This document shows, one piece after another, positions 1 through 7,509 of a stretch of DNA of 43,099 bases; position 1 is the stretch's first letter, and each line of letters opens with the position of its first letter. The notes beneath the pieces are model-generated. The model did not search any database and was not told the origin of the DNA. It worked only from the letters and a program-made list of their open reading frames with translations. Origin of the DNA: Pseudomonadota bacterium (lineage in GTDB: Bacteria > Pseudomonadota > Gammaproteobacteria > Steroidobacterales > Steroidobacteraceae); NCBI GenBank assembly GCA_023423935.1, contig JAFAEQ010000023.1, positions 1 to 43,099 of the forward strand, read 5' to 3'. A program made the position numbers and the translations under genes.

Positions 1-84
1 CGGGCGGCCGGGTGGTGCGGCCCGGCGCTCGCTCAAGCGAAGGCCGCGCTATAACCGATAACAACGAGGCTGAAGCTCCAAGAA
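1..84. other. left-edge leader upstream of the polyamine transporter
   Basis: Noncoding or end-of-gene sequence before potG. In potFGHI-type operons the periplasmic polyamine-binding protein gene usually precedes the ATPase gene, so its 3' end may lie here or just outside. Stops occur in at least two frames near 52-60 (TAA), and I cannot assign a C-terminus from so few bases. The only ribosome-binding-like sequence before the ATG at 85 is weak (AAG at about 80-82). Confidence 0.3.
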
Positions 85-1227
85 ATGCCCAGCAGCGCGC
101 GATTCGAGACCGCAGTTCAACCCTGGAACGATCCGCAGGCAGTGCCCTATGTGCGGATCGAGCGAGTCGTGAAGAAGTTCGGCGACTTCACCGCCGTCAA
201 CGACGTCTCGCTCAAGATCTACAAGCGGGAGCTGTTCTGTCTGCTCGGCGGCTCCGGCTGCGGCAAGACGACGCTCTTGCGCATGCTTGCGGGCTTCGAA
301 GAGCCGACCAGCGGCAAGATCTTCATCGACGGTGTCGACATGACGGGCATCCCGCCGTACGAGCGTCCCGTCAACATGATGTTTCAGTCCTACGCGCTGT
401 TCCCGCACATGACGGTCGAACAGAACGTCGCGTTCGGGTTGAAGCAGGACGGTCTTCCGAAGGCCGAGATCGCAAGCCGCGTCGCCGACATGCTGAACCT
501 CGTGCGACTCAGCCAGTTTGCGAAACGCAAGCCTCATCAGTTGTCCGGCGGCCAGCGCCAGCGAGTGGCCCTGGCCCGCTCGCTGGTGAAGCGTCCCAAG
601 CTGCTGTTGCTCGATGAGCCCCTGGGCGCGCTCGACAAGAAGCTGCGCGAGCACACGCAGTTCGAGCTCGTGAATCTGCAGGAGCAGCTGGGTGTCACCT
701 TCGTGGTCGTCACTCACGATCAGGAAGAGGCGATGACGTTGTCTTCGCGCATCGGCGTCATGAATGCCGGCGAGATTATCCAGGTCGGCACGCCGAAGGA
801 CATCTACGAGTACCCGAACAGCAAGTTCGTGGCCGAGTTCATCGGCAACGTGAACATGTTCCAGGGGCGCCTCATCGAAGACGAACCGGATCATGTGCGG
901 CTCGACTGCGCGGATATCGGCGGCACGATTTTCGTGAGTCACGGCGTCAGCACCCCGCCCGATGCGACGCTCTGGGCCGCGATCCGGCCCGAGAAAATGC
1001 ACATCTCCATCGAGCGTCCGGACCAGACGGATAACGTGACGCGGGGTGTGGTCAAGGAAATCGCCTATATGGGCGATCTGTCGATCTATCTGGTGCAGCT
1101 CGAAAGCGGCAAGATCGCTCGAGTCACCCAGCCCAATACCTATCGCCACGCCGAAGACTCGATCACCTGGGATCAGCAGGTCTTCCTGAGCTGGCATCCC
1201 TCGAGCCCCGTGGTAATCAGCGAATGA
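85..1227 (+). CDS. potG: spermidine/putrescine ABC transporter, ATP-binding subunit (PotG/PotA type)
   Basis: Cytoplasmic ATPase that powers polyamine import through the two permeases encoded next. The 380-residue protein has Walker A GGSGCGKTT at residues 55-63, Q-loop QSYALFPHMT at about 101-110, ABC signature LSGGQRQR at 153-160, Walker B LLLLDEP at about 173-179 and switch His211. A TOBE-type regulatory domain fills about residues 280-375. The length is normal for the family. The stop overlaps the start of potH by 4 nt (ATGA), so the genes are translationally coupled. PotG is preferred over PotA because both permeases follow the ATPase in the order seen in potFGHI operons. Substrate choice between putrescine and spermidine cannot be read from the sequence. 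Confidence 0.9.
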   Translation: MPSSARFETAVQPWNDPQAVPYVRIERVVKKFGDFTAVNDVSLKIYKRELFCLLGGSGCGKTTLLRMLAGFEEPTSGKIFIDGVDMTGIPPYERPVNMMFQSYALFPHMTVEQNVAFGLKQDGLPKAEIASRVADMLNLVRLSQFAKRKPHQLSGGQRQRVALARSLVKRPKLLLLDEPLGALDKKLREHTQFELVNLQEQLGVTFVVVTHDQEEAMTLSSRIGVMNAGEIIQVGTPKDIYEYPNSKFVAEFIGNVNMFQGRLIEDEPDHVRLDCADIGGTIFVSHGVSTPPDATLWAAIRPEKMHISIERPDQTDNVTRGVVKEIAYMGDLSIYLVQLESGKIARVTQPNTYRHAEDSITWDQQVFLSWHPSSPVVISE

Positions 1228-2231
1228 TCGGGCGGTCGCAGCCGCCGCACAGTCATCGCCACAGTGCCGGCGCACAGTTGATCCTGCGAGTCCTCGAAAG
1301 TCTGCCGCCATATCGCTGGACGCGTGCGCGTCTGCTGCGCTGGGGCCTCACGGGTCGCACTGCCGTAATCGCGATCCCGTATCTGTGGCTGCTGCTGTTC
1401 TTCCTGGTGCCGTTCATCATCGTGCTCAAGATCGCGTTCTCCGAACCGCAGATCGCGATGCCGCCGTACCAGCCGCTGCTGCAGTGGTCGCAGGATCAGG
1501 TCGTCAACATCAAGCTGAGTCTCAAGAACTTCGCCTTCCTGTTCACCGATGCGTTGTACATCAAGGCCTATCTGAACTCGCTGCGCATCGCCGCGATCTC
1601 GACCTTGCTGTGTCTGTTGATCGGTTATCCGATCGCCTACGCCATCGCGCGTGCGGAGTCGACCTGGCGCAACGTGCTGCTGATGATGATCATCCTGCCG
1701 TTCTGGACGTCGTTCCTGCTGCGCGTCTATGCATGGATCGGCATCCTCAAGAACAACGGACTCATCAATAATTTCCTGATGTGGCTGGGCGTCATCGATC
1801 AGCCGATCGTGATGTTGCAGACGGAGTTCGCGATCTACATCGGCATCGTGTATTCGTACCTGCCGTTCATGATCCTGCCGCTGTATTCGAACCTGGAAAA
1901 GCTGGATCTGACCTTGCTCGAGGCCGCGGCCGACCTCGGTTGTCGGCCTTTGAAGGCGTTTCTCACGATCACGCTGCCGCTGTCGATGCCCGGCATCGTT
2001 GCGGGATCGATGCTCGTGTTCATCCCCGCGGTCGGCGAGTTCGTGATTCCCGAGCTGCTGGGTCCAGCCGGAACCTTGATGATCGGCAAGACTCTGTGGG
2101 TCCAGTTCTTCACCGCGCGTAACTGGCCGCTCGCAAGCGCGGTGGCGATCGCGCTGCTCCTGCTGCTCGTGATCCCGATCGTGATGCTTCAACGTGCGCA
2201 GAATGCCGAGGCACGCGGGGCGCAACGATGA
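1224..2231 (+). CDS. potH: polyamine ABC transporter permease PotH
   Basis: First inner-membrane permease of the polyamine importer, 335 residues. About six hydrophobic segments are visible, starting with YLWLLLFFLVPFIIVLKIAF at about 53-72. The family loop that contacts the ATPase is present (EAAADLG near residue 233, followed by ITLPLSMPGI). The N-terminal 45 residues are polar and basic, longer than in E. coli PotH. The start overlaps the potG stop and the stop overlaps the potI start, each by the same ATGA 4-nt overlap, giving one tightly coupled operon. Confidence 0.9.
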   Translation: MIGRSQPPHSHRHSAGAQLILRVLESLPPYRWTRARLLRWGLTGRTAVIAIPYLWLLLFFLVPFIIVLKIAFSEPQIAMPPYQPLLQWSQDQVVNIKLSLKNFAFLFTDALYIKAYLNSLRIAAISTLLCLLIGYPIAYAIARAESTWRNVLLMMIILPFWTSFLLRVYAWIGILKNNGLINNFLMWLGVIDQPIVMLQTEFAIYIGIVYSYLPFMILPLYSNLEKLDLTLLEAAADLGCRPLKAFLTITLPLSMPGIVAGSMLVFIPAVGEFVIPELLGPAGTLMIGKTLWVQFFTARNWPLASAVAIALLLLLVIPIVMLQRAQNAEARGAQR

Positions 2232-3067
2232 GTCGCCGGTCCTCGACGTTCCGCATCAGTGCGCTGGTGTTCGGTTTTGCGTTTCTCTATATCCCGATCC
2301 TTTCGCTCATCGTTTACTCGTTCAACAAGTCGCGCCTGGTGACGGTCTGGGGCGGCTTCTCGACCCAGTGGTATGGGCGGCTGTTCCGCAACGAGCAGAT
2401 TCTCAGTGCTGCCTGGCTTTCACTGAAGATTGCTGCCATCAATGCGACGGGCGCTGTCGTGCTGGGTACGCTGGCGGGCCTTGCGCTCGCGCGCTTCGGA
2501 AAGTTTCGTAACCGTACGCTGCTGTCTGGAATGACGACTGCGCCGCTCGTGATGCCCGAAGTGATCACGGGTCTGTCGTTGCTGCTGCTGTTCGTCGCCA
2601 TGGAGCAACTGCTGGGCTGGCCGCAGGGTCGAGGCGTGACGACGATCACCATCGCACACATGACGCTCACGATGGCGTATGTGACCGTGATCGTGCAGTC
2701 GCGTCTGTCTCAGCTCGACGATTCGCTCGAAGAGGCGGCCATGGACCTGGGTGCACGGCCTGCCAAGATCTTCCTGGTGATCACATTGCCGATCATCGCG
2801 CCTGCACTGGTTTCGGGCTGGCTACTCGCCTTCACCATCTCGCTCGATGATCTGGTGATCGCGAGTTTCGTGTCCGGGCCAGGCTCGAGCACGCTGCCGA
2901 TGGTGATCTTCTCGAAAGTTCGGCTCGGCGTGAGCCCCGATATCAACGCGCTCGCATCGATCATGGTGTTGATCGTGACCATCGGCGTCGTGATCGCCGG
3001 CGTGCTGATGCAGCGTCAGGAGAAGCGACGCCAGCGCGATATGCAGATGGCCGCGGGAAGCAAGTAG
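2228..3067 (+). CDS. potI: polyamine ABC transporter permease PotI
   Basis: Second inner-membrane permease, 279 residues. It pairs with PotH to form the polyamine channel. It has about six membrane segments and the ATPase-docking loop EEAAMDLGARPAKIF at about residues 168-182, followed by the family's ITLPIIAPALVSGW region. It is last in the operon. The stop TAG is followed within 10 nt by three TGATGAG-type heptamers of the window's dispersed repeat family, then by the convergent aminotransferase gene. Confidence 0.9.
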   Translation: MSRRSSTFRISALVFGFAFLYIPILSLIVYSFNKSRLVTVWGGFSTQWYGRLFRNEQILSAAWLSLKIAAINATGAVVLGTLAGLALARFGKFRNRTLLSGMTTAPLVMPEVITGLSLLLLFVAMEQLLGWPQGRGVTTITIAHMTLTMAYVTVIVQSRLSQLDDSLEEAAMDLGARPAKIFLVITLPIIAPALVSGWLLAFTISLDDLVIASFVSGPGSSTLPMVIFSKVRLGVSPDINALASIMVLIVTIGVVIAGVLMQRQEKRRQRDMQMAAGSK

Positions 3068-3076
3068 CTGCGCGAG

Positions 3077-3097
3077 TGATGAGTGATGCGTGATGAG
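3077..3097 (+). repeat. heptamer stop-array after potI
   Basis: Three heptamers TGATGAG, TGATGCG, TGATGAG, sense-oriented to potI and beginning 10 nt after its stop. In rotated phase they are TGAGTGA-type units of the family consensus TGAGNRA. Every reading frame of the + strand meets a TGA. Only a weak 4-bp hairpin (GGCG/CGCC, 3102-3114) separates this array from the opposing one. Confidence 0.8.
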
Positions 3098-3115
3098 GAG
3101 CGGCGTTTTCCGCCA

Positions 3116-3143
3116 TTGCTCATTGCTCATTACTCATTGCTAG
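3116..3143 (-). repeat. heptamer stop-array at the 3' end of the aminotransferase gene
   Basis: Read on the minus strand, four perfect units: CTAGCAA, TGAGTAA, TGAGCAA, TGAGCAA. The aminotransferase's own stop TAG lies inside the first unit (CTAGCAA). It faces the potI array across about 18 nt. Confidence 0.85.
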
Positions 3144-4297
3144 TTTTCTTCACTAATTTTCTTCAGACGTTCCGTTGCCGCGACGAGTGTCGCGTCCTGT
3201 TTGGCGAAGCAGAAGCGCACTACCTGTAGCTTCGGCGGTGTCTGATAGAACACGGACACCGGAATCGACGCCACGCCGATGTCAGTCAGCAGCCGGTCCG
3301 CGAACGCGGTGTCCGATTCGTCGCTGATCTCGCTGAAATCCAGCAGCTGAAAGTAGGTGCCGGGGGAGGGTATCCAGCGAAAGGGCGACCCTGACAGCTG
3401 GCGCAGGAACAGGTCGCGCTTGCGTTGATAGAACGAGGCGAGCTGGTCGTTGTGTTCGGGCTCCCGCTTCAGGAATTCTGCGATGGCGAGCTGCAAGGGG
3501 GTCGCGATCGAGAACGTGTTGAACTGATGAACGCGGCGAATTTCCCGCGTGAGCGCGGGCGGTGCGACGGCATAGCCCACGCGCCAGCCGGTGGCGTGCA
3601 TGGTCTTGCCGAACGAAAAGCACACGACACCTCGCTCGTAGAGCTCATCGTGGCCGACGACACTCGCGTGCTTTTCGCCGTCGTACACCATGTGCTCGTA
3701 GACCTCGTCCGACAGGACCATCGCCTCCGTGGGGCGCAGGATGTCCGCAAGCTGATCCAGATCGCTGCGCGAGAGCGTCATGCCGGTGGGATTGTGTGGC
3801 GTGTTGATCATGACCAGTCGCAGTCGCGGCGTGACGGTTTCCCGAACCCGCTGCCAATCGATCCGGAAATGCGGCGGCTCGAGCGGAATGTGAATCGGTG
3901 TGCCGCCCGCGAGAATGACGGCCGGTGCGTACGAGTCGTAGGAAGGGTCGAACAGAATCACTTCATCGCCCGGATGCACCAGCGCGCTGACCGCCGAGAA
4001 AATGGCTTCCGTCGCGCCCAGCGTGATGGTGATTTCGGCTTCGGGATCGGGCGTGCGCCCATAGCTTCGCCCGAGTTTCAGGGCGATCTGCTGACGCAGC
4101 GCGGGCTCGCCGGTCATCGGCGCGTACTGGTTGTGGCCGGCAGCGGTGAATTCAGCGAGCAGCCGTTTGAGCAGGTCCGGAGAATCGAAATCCGGAAATC
4201 CCTGCGCGAGATGGATGGCGCCGAGCTCGCGCGCACGCTGTGTCACGACCGTGAAGATCGTGGTGCCGACGTGGGGAAGTTTCGATCGGATTTTCAT
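3140..4297 (-). CDS. ybdL: PLP-dependent methionine aminotransferase (YbdL-like)
   Basis: Fold-type I aminotransferase, 385 residues. YbdL-family enzymes transaminate methionine and other large amino acids, and relatives act as glutamine transaminases. Family blocks are clear: SKLPHVGTTIF at the N-terminus, NQYAPMTG at 56-63, NTPHNPTG at 165-172, SDEVYEH at 196-202, and the PLP lysine K231 in SFGKTMHATGW. An upstream in-frame extension of 29 residues exists, but the ATG at 4297 gives the normal family N-terminus (MKIRSKLP). It is divergent from an omega-amidase gene, which hydrolyses the alpha-keto acid amides made when glutamine is the amino donor. The pair therefore probably forms a glutamine transaminase/omega-amidase route. 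The stop codon sits in a heptamer array. Confidence 0.85.
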   Translation of the reverse strand: MKIRSKLPHVGTTIFTVVTQRARELGAIHLAQGFPDFDSPDLLKRLLAEFTAAGHNQYAPMTGEPALRQQIALKLGRSYGRTPDPEAEITITLGATEAIFSAVSALVHPGDEVILFDPSYDSYAPAVILAGGTPIHIPLEPPHFRIDWQRVRETVTPRLRLVMINTPHNPTGMTLSRSDLDQLADILRPTEAMVLSDEVYEHMVYDGEKHASVVGHDELYERGVVCFSFGKTMHATGWRVGYAVAPPALTREIRRVHQFNTFSIATPLQLAIAEFLKREPEHNDQLASFYQRKRDLFLRQLSGSPFRWIPSPGTYFQLLDFSEISDESDTAFADRLLTDIGVASIPVSVFYQTPPKLQVVRFCFAKQDATLVAATERLKKISEEN

Positions 4298-4420
4298 AAT
4301 GCGTACGCTTCCGGCCAAGCCTAGCAAAGGATCTTCGTCACGCGCCAACCGCCGGCTGTTGAGTTCGTCCTCGGCTTTGCGCAAGCTCCTGCTTCATTCC
4401 CAGGTCATGCCGTGCTCACG

Positions 4421-5212
4421 ATGAAACCGCTACTGACTGTTTCGCTCGTCCAGGCCGAGCTCGATTGGCACGATCCGGCGGCAAACCGGGCTCGGTTCGA
4501 CCGTCTGCTCGCACCGCTCGCCGGCCGCTCCGATCTGATCGTCCTGCCGGAGATGTTCAGCACCGGCTTCACCATGGAGCCGGAGAAAGTGGCGGAGCCC
4601 GTCGAAGGTCCGACGACCCAATGGTTGCGCGAGCGCGCGCAAGCCCTGAATGCGGTGGTGACGGGCAGCGTCGTCACGGTCGAGCACGATCGTTACTGGA
4701 ATCGTCTGATCTGGATGCGCCCTGACGGCACATTCGAGACCTACGACAAGCGACATCTGTTCCGCATGGCCGGCGAGCACGAGCACTATGCCGATGGCAA
4801 GCGACGGCTGGTCGTCGAGCTTGCCGGCTGGAACCTGTGTCCGTTCGTTTGCTACGACTTGCGATTTCCAATCTGGAGCCGCAATCGCATCAAGGGCGAG
4901 GGCGCTTACGATGCGTTGATCTATGTGGCCAACTGGCCCGAGCGCCGCCGCTACGCATGGCAGACGTTGCTGCGTGCGCGCGCAATCGAGAACCTGAGCT
5001 ATTGCATCGGCGTCAACCGGGTCGGCCGCGACGGCAAGGAGATCGACTATTGCGGCGACAGCACGGCGATCGACTTTCTCGGGCGCGAGCTGATACCGGA
5101 CATGAAAGGCGAGAGCGTGTCGACGGTTACGCTGGATCGCGAAGCCCTGACGACGTTTCGCGAAAGATTCCCTGCTTACCTCGATGCCGACGAGTTCGCG
5201 CTCCAGCTCTGA
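4421..5212 (+). CDS. yafV: omega-amidase, carbon-nitrogen hydrolase (YafV/Nit2 family)
   Basis: Cytoplasmic nitrilase-superfamily amidase, 263 residues, expected to hydrolyse 2-oxoglutaramate or 2-oxosuccinamate. The catalytic triad is visible: Glu44 in LPEMFSTGF, Lys110 in YDKRHLF and Cys144 in VCYDLRFP. YVANWP and the GDS segment are further family marks. The ATG at 4421 is chosen over an in-frame GTG at 4412 because it gives the usual short N-terminus. No strong ribosome-binding site is seen for either. It is divergent from the aminotransferase and convergent with the histidine kinase, 57 nt away. Confidence 0.85.
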   Translation: MKPLLTVSLVQAELDWHDPAANRARFDRLLAPLAGRSDLIVLPEMFSTGFTMEPEKVAEPVEGPTTQWLRERAQALNAVVTGSVVTVEHDRYWNRLIWMRPDGTFETYDKRHLFRMAGEHEHYADGKRRLVVELAGWNLCPFVCYDLRFPIWSRNRIKGEGAYDALIYVANWPERRRYAWQTLLRARAIENLSYCIGVNRVGRDGKEIDYCGDSTAIDFLGRELIPDMKGESVSTVTLDREALTTFRERFPAYLDADEFALQL

Positions 5213-5269
5213 CCGGTGCGTCAGCCTCGAACGCGCCGCCGAGTAAGGATGCGGCGCGGCAGATCGCCG

Positions 5270-6679
5270 TCAATTGTCGCTGTCCGGGCTTCGCCTTCCC
5301 TGACGCGGAAGGGTCACTCTCGCTTCGAGTCCGCTGCGATCCGTGCGGTTGCGCAGTGTGATCGCGCCGCCGTGTGCCTGGATGATGTCGCGGGCGATGC
5401 TGAGGCCGAGTCCGGTGCCGCCGGTGTCGCGGTTGCGTGAGGACTCGACGCGATAGAACGGTTCGAAGACGCGCTCGAGCTCTTCCTCGGGAAGGCCCGG
5501 GCCCTCGTCCGCGATCGTAATCACCAGCTCATCGCCATCTTCGATGCGTGCGACGGCGGTATCGCCGTACTTGATCGCGTTGTGCAGCAGGTTCGACAGG
5601 CCACGCTTCAACTGCTGCTCCTTCGCGAGGATCGGCGCATTGGAATGCCCCTCGATCGCGATCGTGCCGCCGAGCTCTGCAAACTCCTGCTGCAGTGAGG
5701 CGAGCAGATCATCGACGATGACCTGCCTGCTGGGCTCCTCGTCATTCAATCCTTTGAACATGTTGAGCGCGCCGGTGACCATGCGGCTCATCTCATCGAT
5801 ATCGGCCACGAACCGCTCCTGCGTCTCGCCTTCCTCAAGGGACTCGGCGCGCAGGCGCAGACGGGTGAGCGGCGTGCGCAGATCGTGCGACATCGCGGCC
5901 AGCACGCGCGTGCGGCTGTCGAGGTATCGGTGCAGCCGCTCCTGCATCGTGTTGAAGGCGTGCGTCGCATCGCGCAGCTCGCGGGCACCGACTTCCGGCA
6001 AAGGCGGATGGCTCTCGCCGCGGCCGATCGCATCAGCGGCGCGCGCAAGCTCCGATAACGGTCGTGTCACGCTGCGGGTGACGAAATACAGCGCGATCGC
6101 GAGAAGCAGCGTGAGCAGGCCGAGATTGATGAAGATCTGTTTGGGCAGTGCAGGTCCCGGCTGCGGAGCGAGCGTGCGAAACAGGAAGACATCGCCATCG
6201 GGCACCTTGACCGCTACATCGATCAGATTGAGCGTCGCCATCGAATTCGGCGGCCGGGCATCGGCGCGGTAGTTGCCCGAGACAGGAATGGCTTCACGAA
6301 AACGGCCGCGTGCCGGCGCGATCGTCACTGAGTACTTGGGGCCGAGCTGTGCGCGGATTTTTTCGCCGAACGCACGCTGGACGCGTTCGAGATCGGCGCG
6401 TGCGTGCTTGGAGAGTGCAGGTCGGGGTCGCTCGAACAGACGCTGCTCGGTTCGATATTCCTCCAGGCGCTCTTGACGTTCGCCGGGCTCGAGATGAGCA
6501 AGCTCCTTGCTTGCAGTGGCGATGTTGTCTGCCGCGCTCCAGGCGCCGCTCGTCCAGAACGCGAGCTCGCGACGCTCGTGCACGATGAGTAGCGCGATGC
6601 CGATGAGCGTGACGCCGACAGCGGCGAGCAGGCCCGCCAGCAGCCGGGTGAACAGCGATTGCGGCAGCGGCAACTTCAT
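5270..6679 (-). CDS. two-component sensor histidine kinase (EnvZ-like)
   Basis: Inner-membrane sensor kinase, 469 residues. It has membrane segments at about 11-33 and 182-200, and a periplasmic sensor region of about 150 residues between them with no recognised domain. A HAMP linker (RSVTRPLSELARAADAIGRG) follows, then HisKA with phospho-acceptor His265 in MSHDLRTPLTRL. The HATPase domain has the N box (LSNLLHNAIKYG), G1 (ADEGPGLP) and G2 (GGTGLGLSI). The start ATG overlaps the regulator's TGA by 4 nt, so the two are co-translated. The signal is unknown. Architecture matches EnvZ/CpxA-type kinases, but the sensor region does not let me name the stimulus. Confidence 0.88.
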   Translation of the reverse strand: MKLPLPQSLFTRLLAGLLAAVGVTLIGIALLIVHERRELAFWTSGAWSAADNIATASKELAHLEPGERQERLEEYRTEQRLFERPRPALSKHARADLERVQRAFGEKIRAQLGPKYSVTIAPARGRFREAIPVSGNYRADARPPNSMATLNLIDVAVKVPDGDVFLFRTLAPQPGPALPKQIFINLGLLTLLLAIALYFVTRSVTRPLSELARAADAIGRGESHPPLPEVGARELRDATHAFNTMQERLHRYLDSRTRVLAAMSHDLRTPLTRLRLRAESLEEGETQERFVADIDEMSRMVTGALNMFKGLNDEEPSRQVIVDDLLASLQQEFAELGGTIAIEGHSNAPILAKEQQLKRGLSNLLHNAIKYGDTAVARIEDGDELVITIADEGPGLPEEELERVFEPFYRVESSRNRDTGGTGLGLSIARDIIQAHGGAITLRNRTDRSGLEARVTLPRQGRRSPDSDN

Positions 6680-7416
6680 GCTGCGTCGTCCGTGCCCGTT
6701 TCCTGCTGCACTTCCACGCCGATCAGATAGCCCTCGCCATAGATCGTCTTGATGATCTGCGGCGAGCGGCCGCCATCGCCCAGCGCCTGGCGCAACCGGC
6801 TGATCCGCACATCGATGCTGCGATCGAACGGATCGATATCGCGCCCGCGCGTGAGCTCGGCGAGCTGCACGCGGCTCAGGACCCGATTCGGATGCGCGAG
6901 CAGCACGCTCAGCAGTCGGAACTCCGCGCCTGTGAGCGGCACGGCCGTGCCGTTCTCGTGCGAAAGCGTGCGGGAGATGACATCCAGTCGCCAGCCGGCG
7001 AAGCGATAAGCCTTCACCTCGTTCGGCAGAGGATCGCGCGGCGCATGCGCTGCGCGTCGCAGCACGGCACGAATACGCACCAGCAGCTCGCGTGGATTGA
7101 AGGGCTTCGACAGATAGTCGTCCGCGCCGACTTCCATGCCTACGATGCGATCGATGTCTTCGCCGAGTGCGGTGAGCATGATGATCGGCACCTGGGACTT
7201 GGTGCGGATCTCCTTGCACAGGGTCAGGCCATCGTCTCCGGGCAGCATCAGATCGAGCACGATCAGATCGACGTGCGTGTGCTCGAGCGTGCGGCGCAAG
7301 GCCTTGCCTTCGGCGACTGCCGTGGTCTTGAACCCGTTCTTTTCGAGATAGTCGCACAGCAGGCTGCGTATCTCGCGGTCGTCATCGACGACCAGAATAT
7401 GGGGTCGTTCGGTCAT
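6676..7416 (-). CDS. OmpR-family response regulator
   Basis: DNA-binding response regulator, 246 residues. The receiver domain occupies about 1-120 with acidic pocket D11-D13, phospho-acceptor Asp55 in VLDLMLPG, and the switch Thr (MLTA) and Lys (SKPF). The C-terminal winged helix includes LTGAEFRLL and IDVRISRLRQAL, ending in IKTIYGEGYL. It is the partner of the kinase encoded immediately downstream with ATGA overlap. The start has no Shine-Dalgarno. A TATAAA hexamer lies exactly 6 nt before the ATG, suggesting a leaderless transcript. Confidence 0.9.
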   Translation of the reverse strand: MTERPHILVVDDDREIRSLLCDYLEKNGFKTTAVAEGKALRRTLEHTHVDLIVLDLMLPGDDGLTLCKEIRTKSQVPIIMLTALGEDIDRIVGMEVGADDYLSKPFNPRELLVRIRAVLRRAAHAPRDPLPNEVKAYRFAGWRLDVISRTLSHENGTAVPLTGAEFRLLSVLLAHPNRVLSRVQLAELTRGRDIDPFDRSIDVRISRLRQALGDGGRSPQIIKTIYGEGYLIGVEVQQETGTDDAA

Positions 7417-7422
7417 GGGGCT

Positions 7423-7428
7423 TTTATA
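7423..7428 (-). promoter_or_regulatory. putative -10 of a leaderless promoter for the response regulator
   Basis: On the minus strand TATAAA is followed by AGCCCC and then the ATG at 7416. Transcription would start at about the A of the ATG. No convincing -35 hexamer is seen at 16-18 nt. The spacing is the same as at hutF and apbE. Confidence 0.4.
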
Positions 7429-7509
7429 GCAGAGCCGGGCGGACTGCGATTTTCCCGACTGCCCGGATTTGTAAGCAACTGTTGCCGACGCCGCGTCCTG
7501 TCGAAATTT

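Noticed and set aside
49..1311. 420-codon minus-strand frame opposite potG
   Set aside because: Shadow of the high-GC potG gene. The potG frame carries all ABC ATPase motifs.
6680..7357. Long upstream extension of the histidine kinase frame through the response regulator gene
   Set aside because: The extension is Arg/Ala-rich shadow sequence. The ATG at 6679 with ATGA coupling is the natural start.
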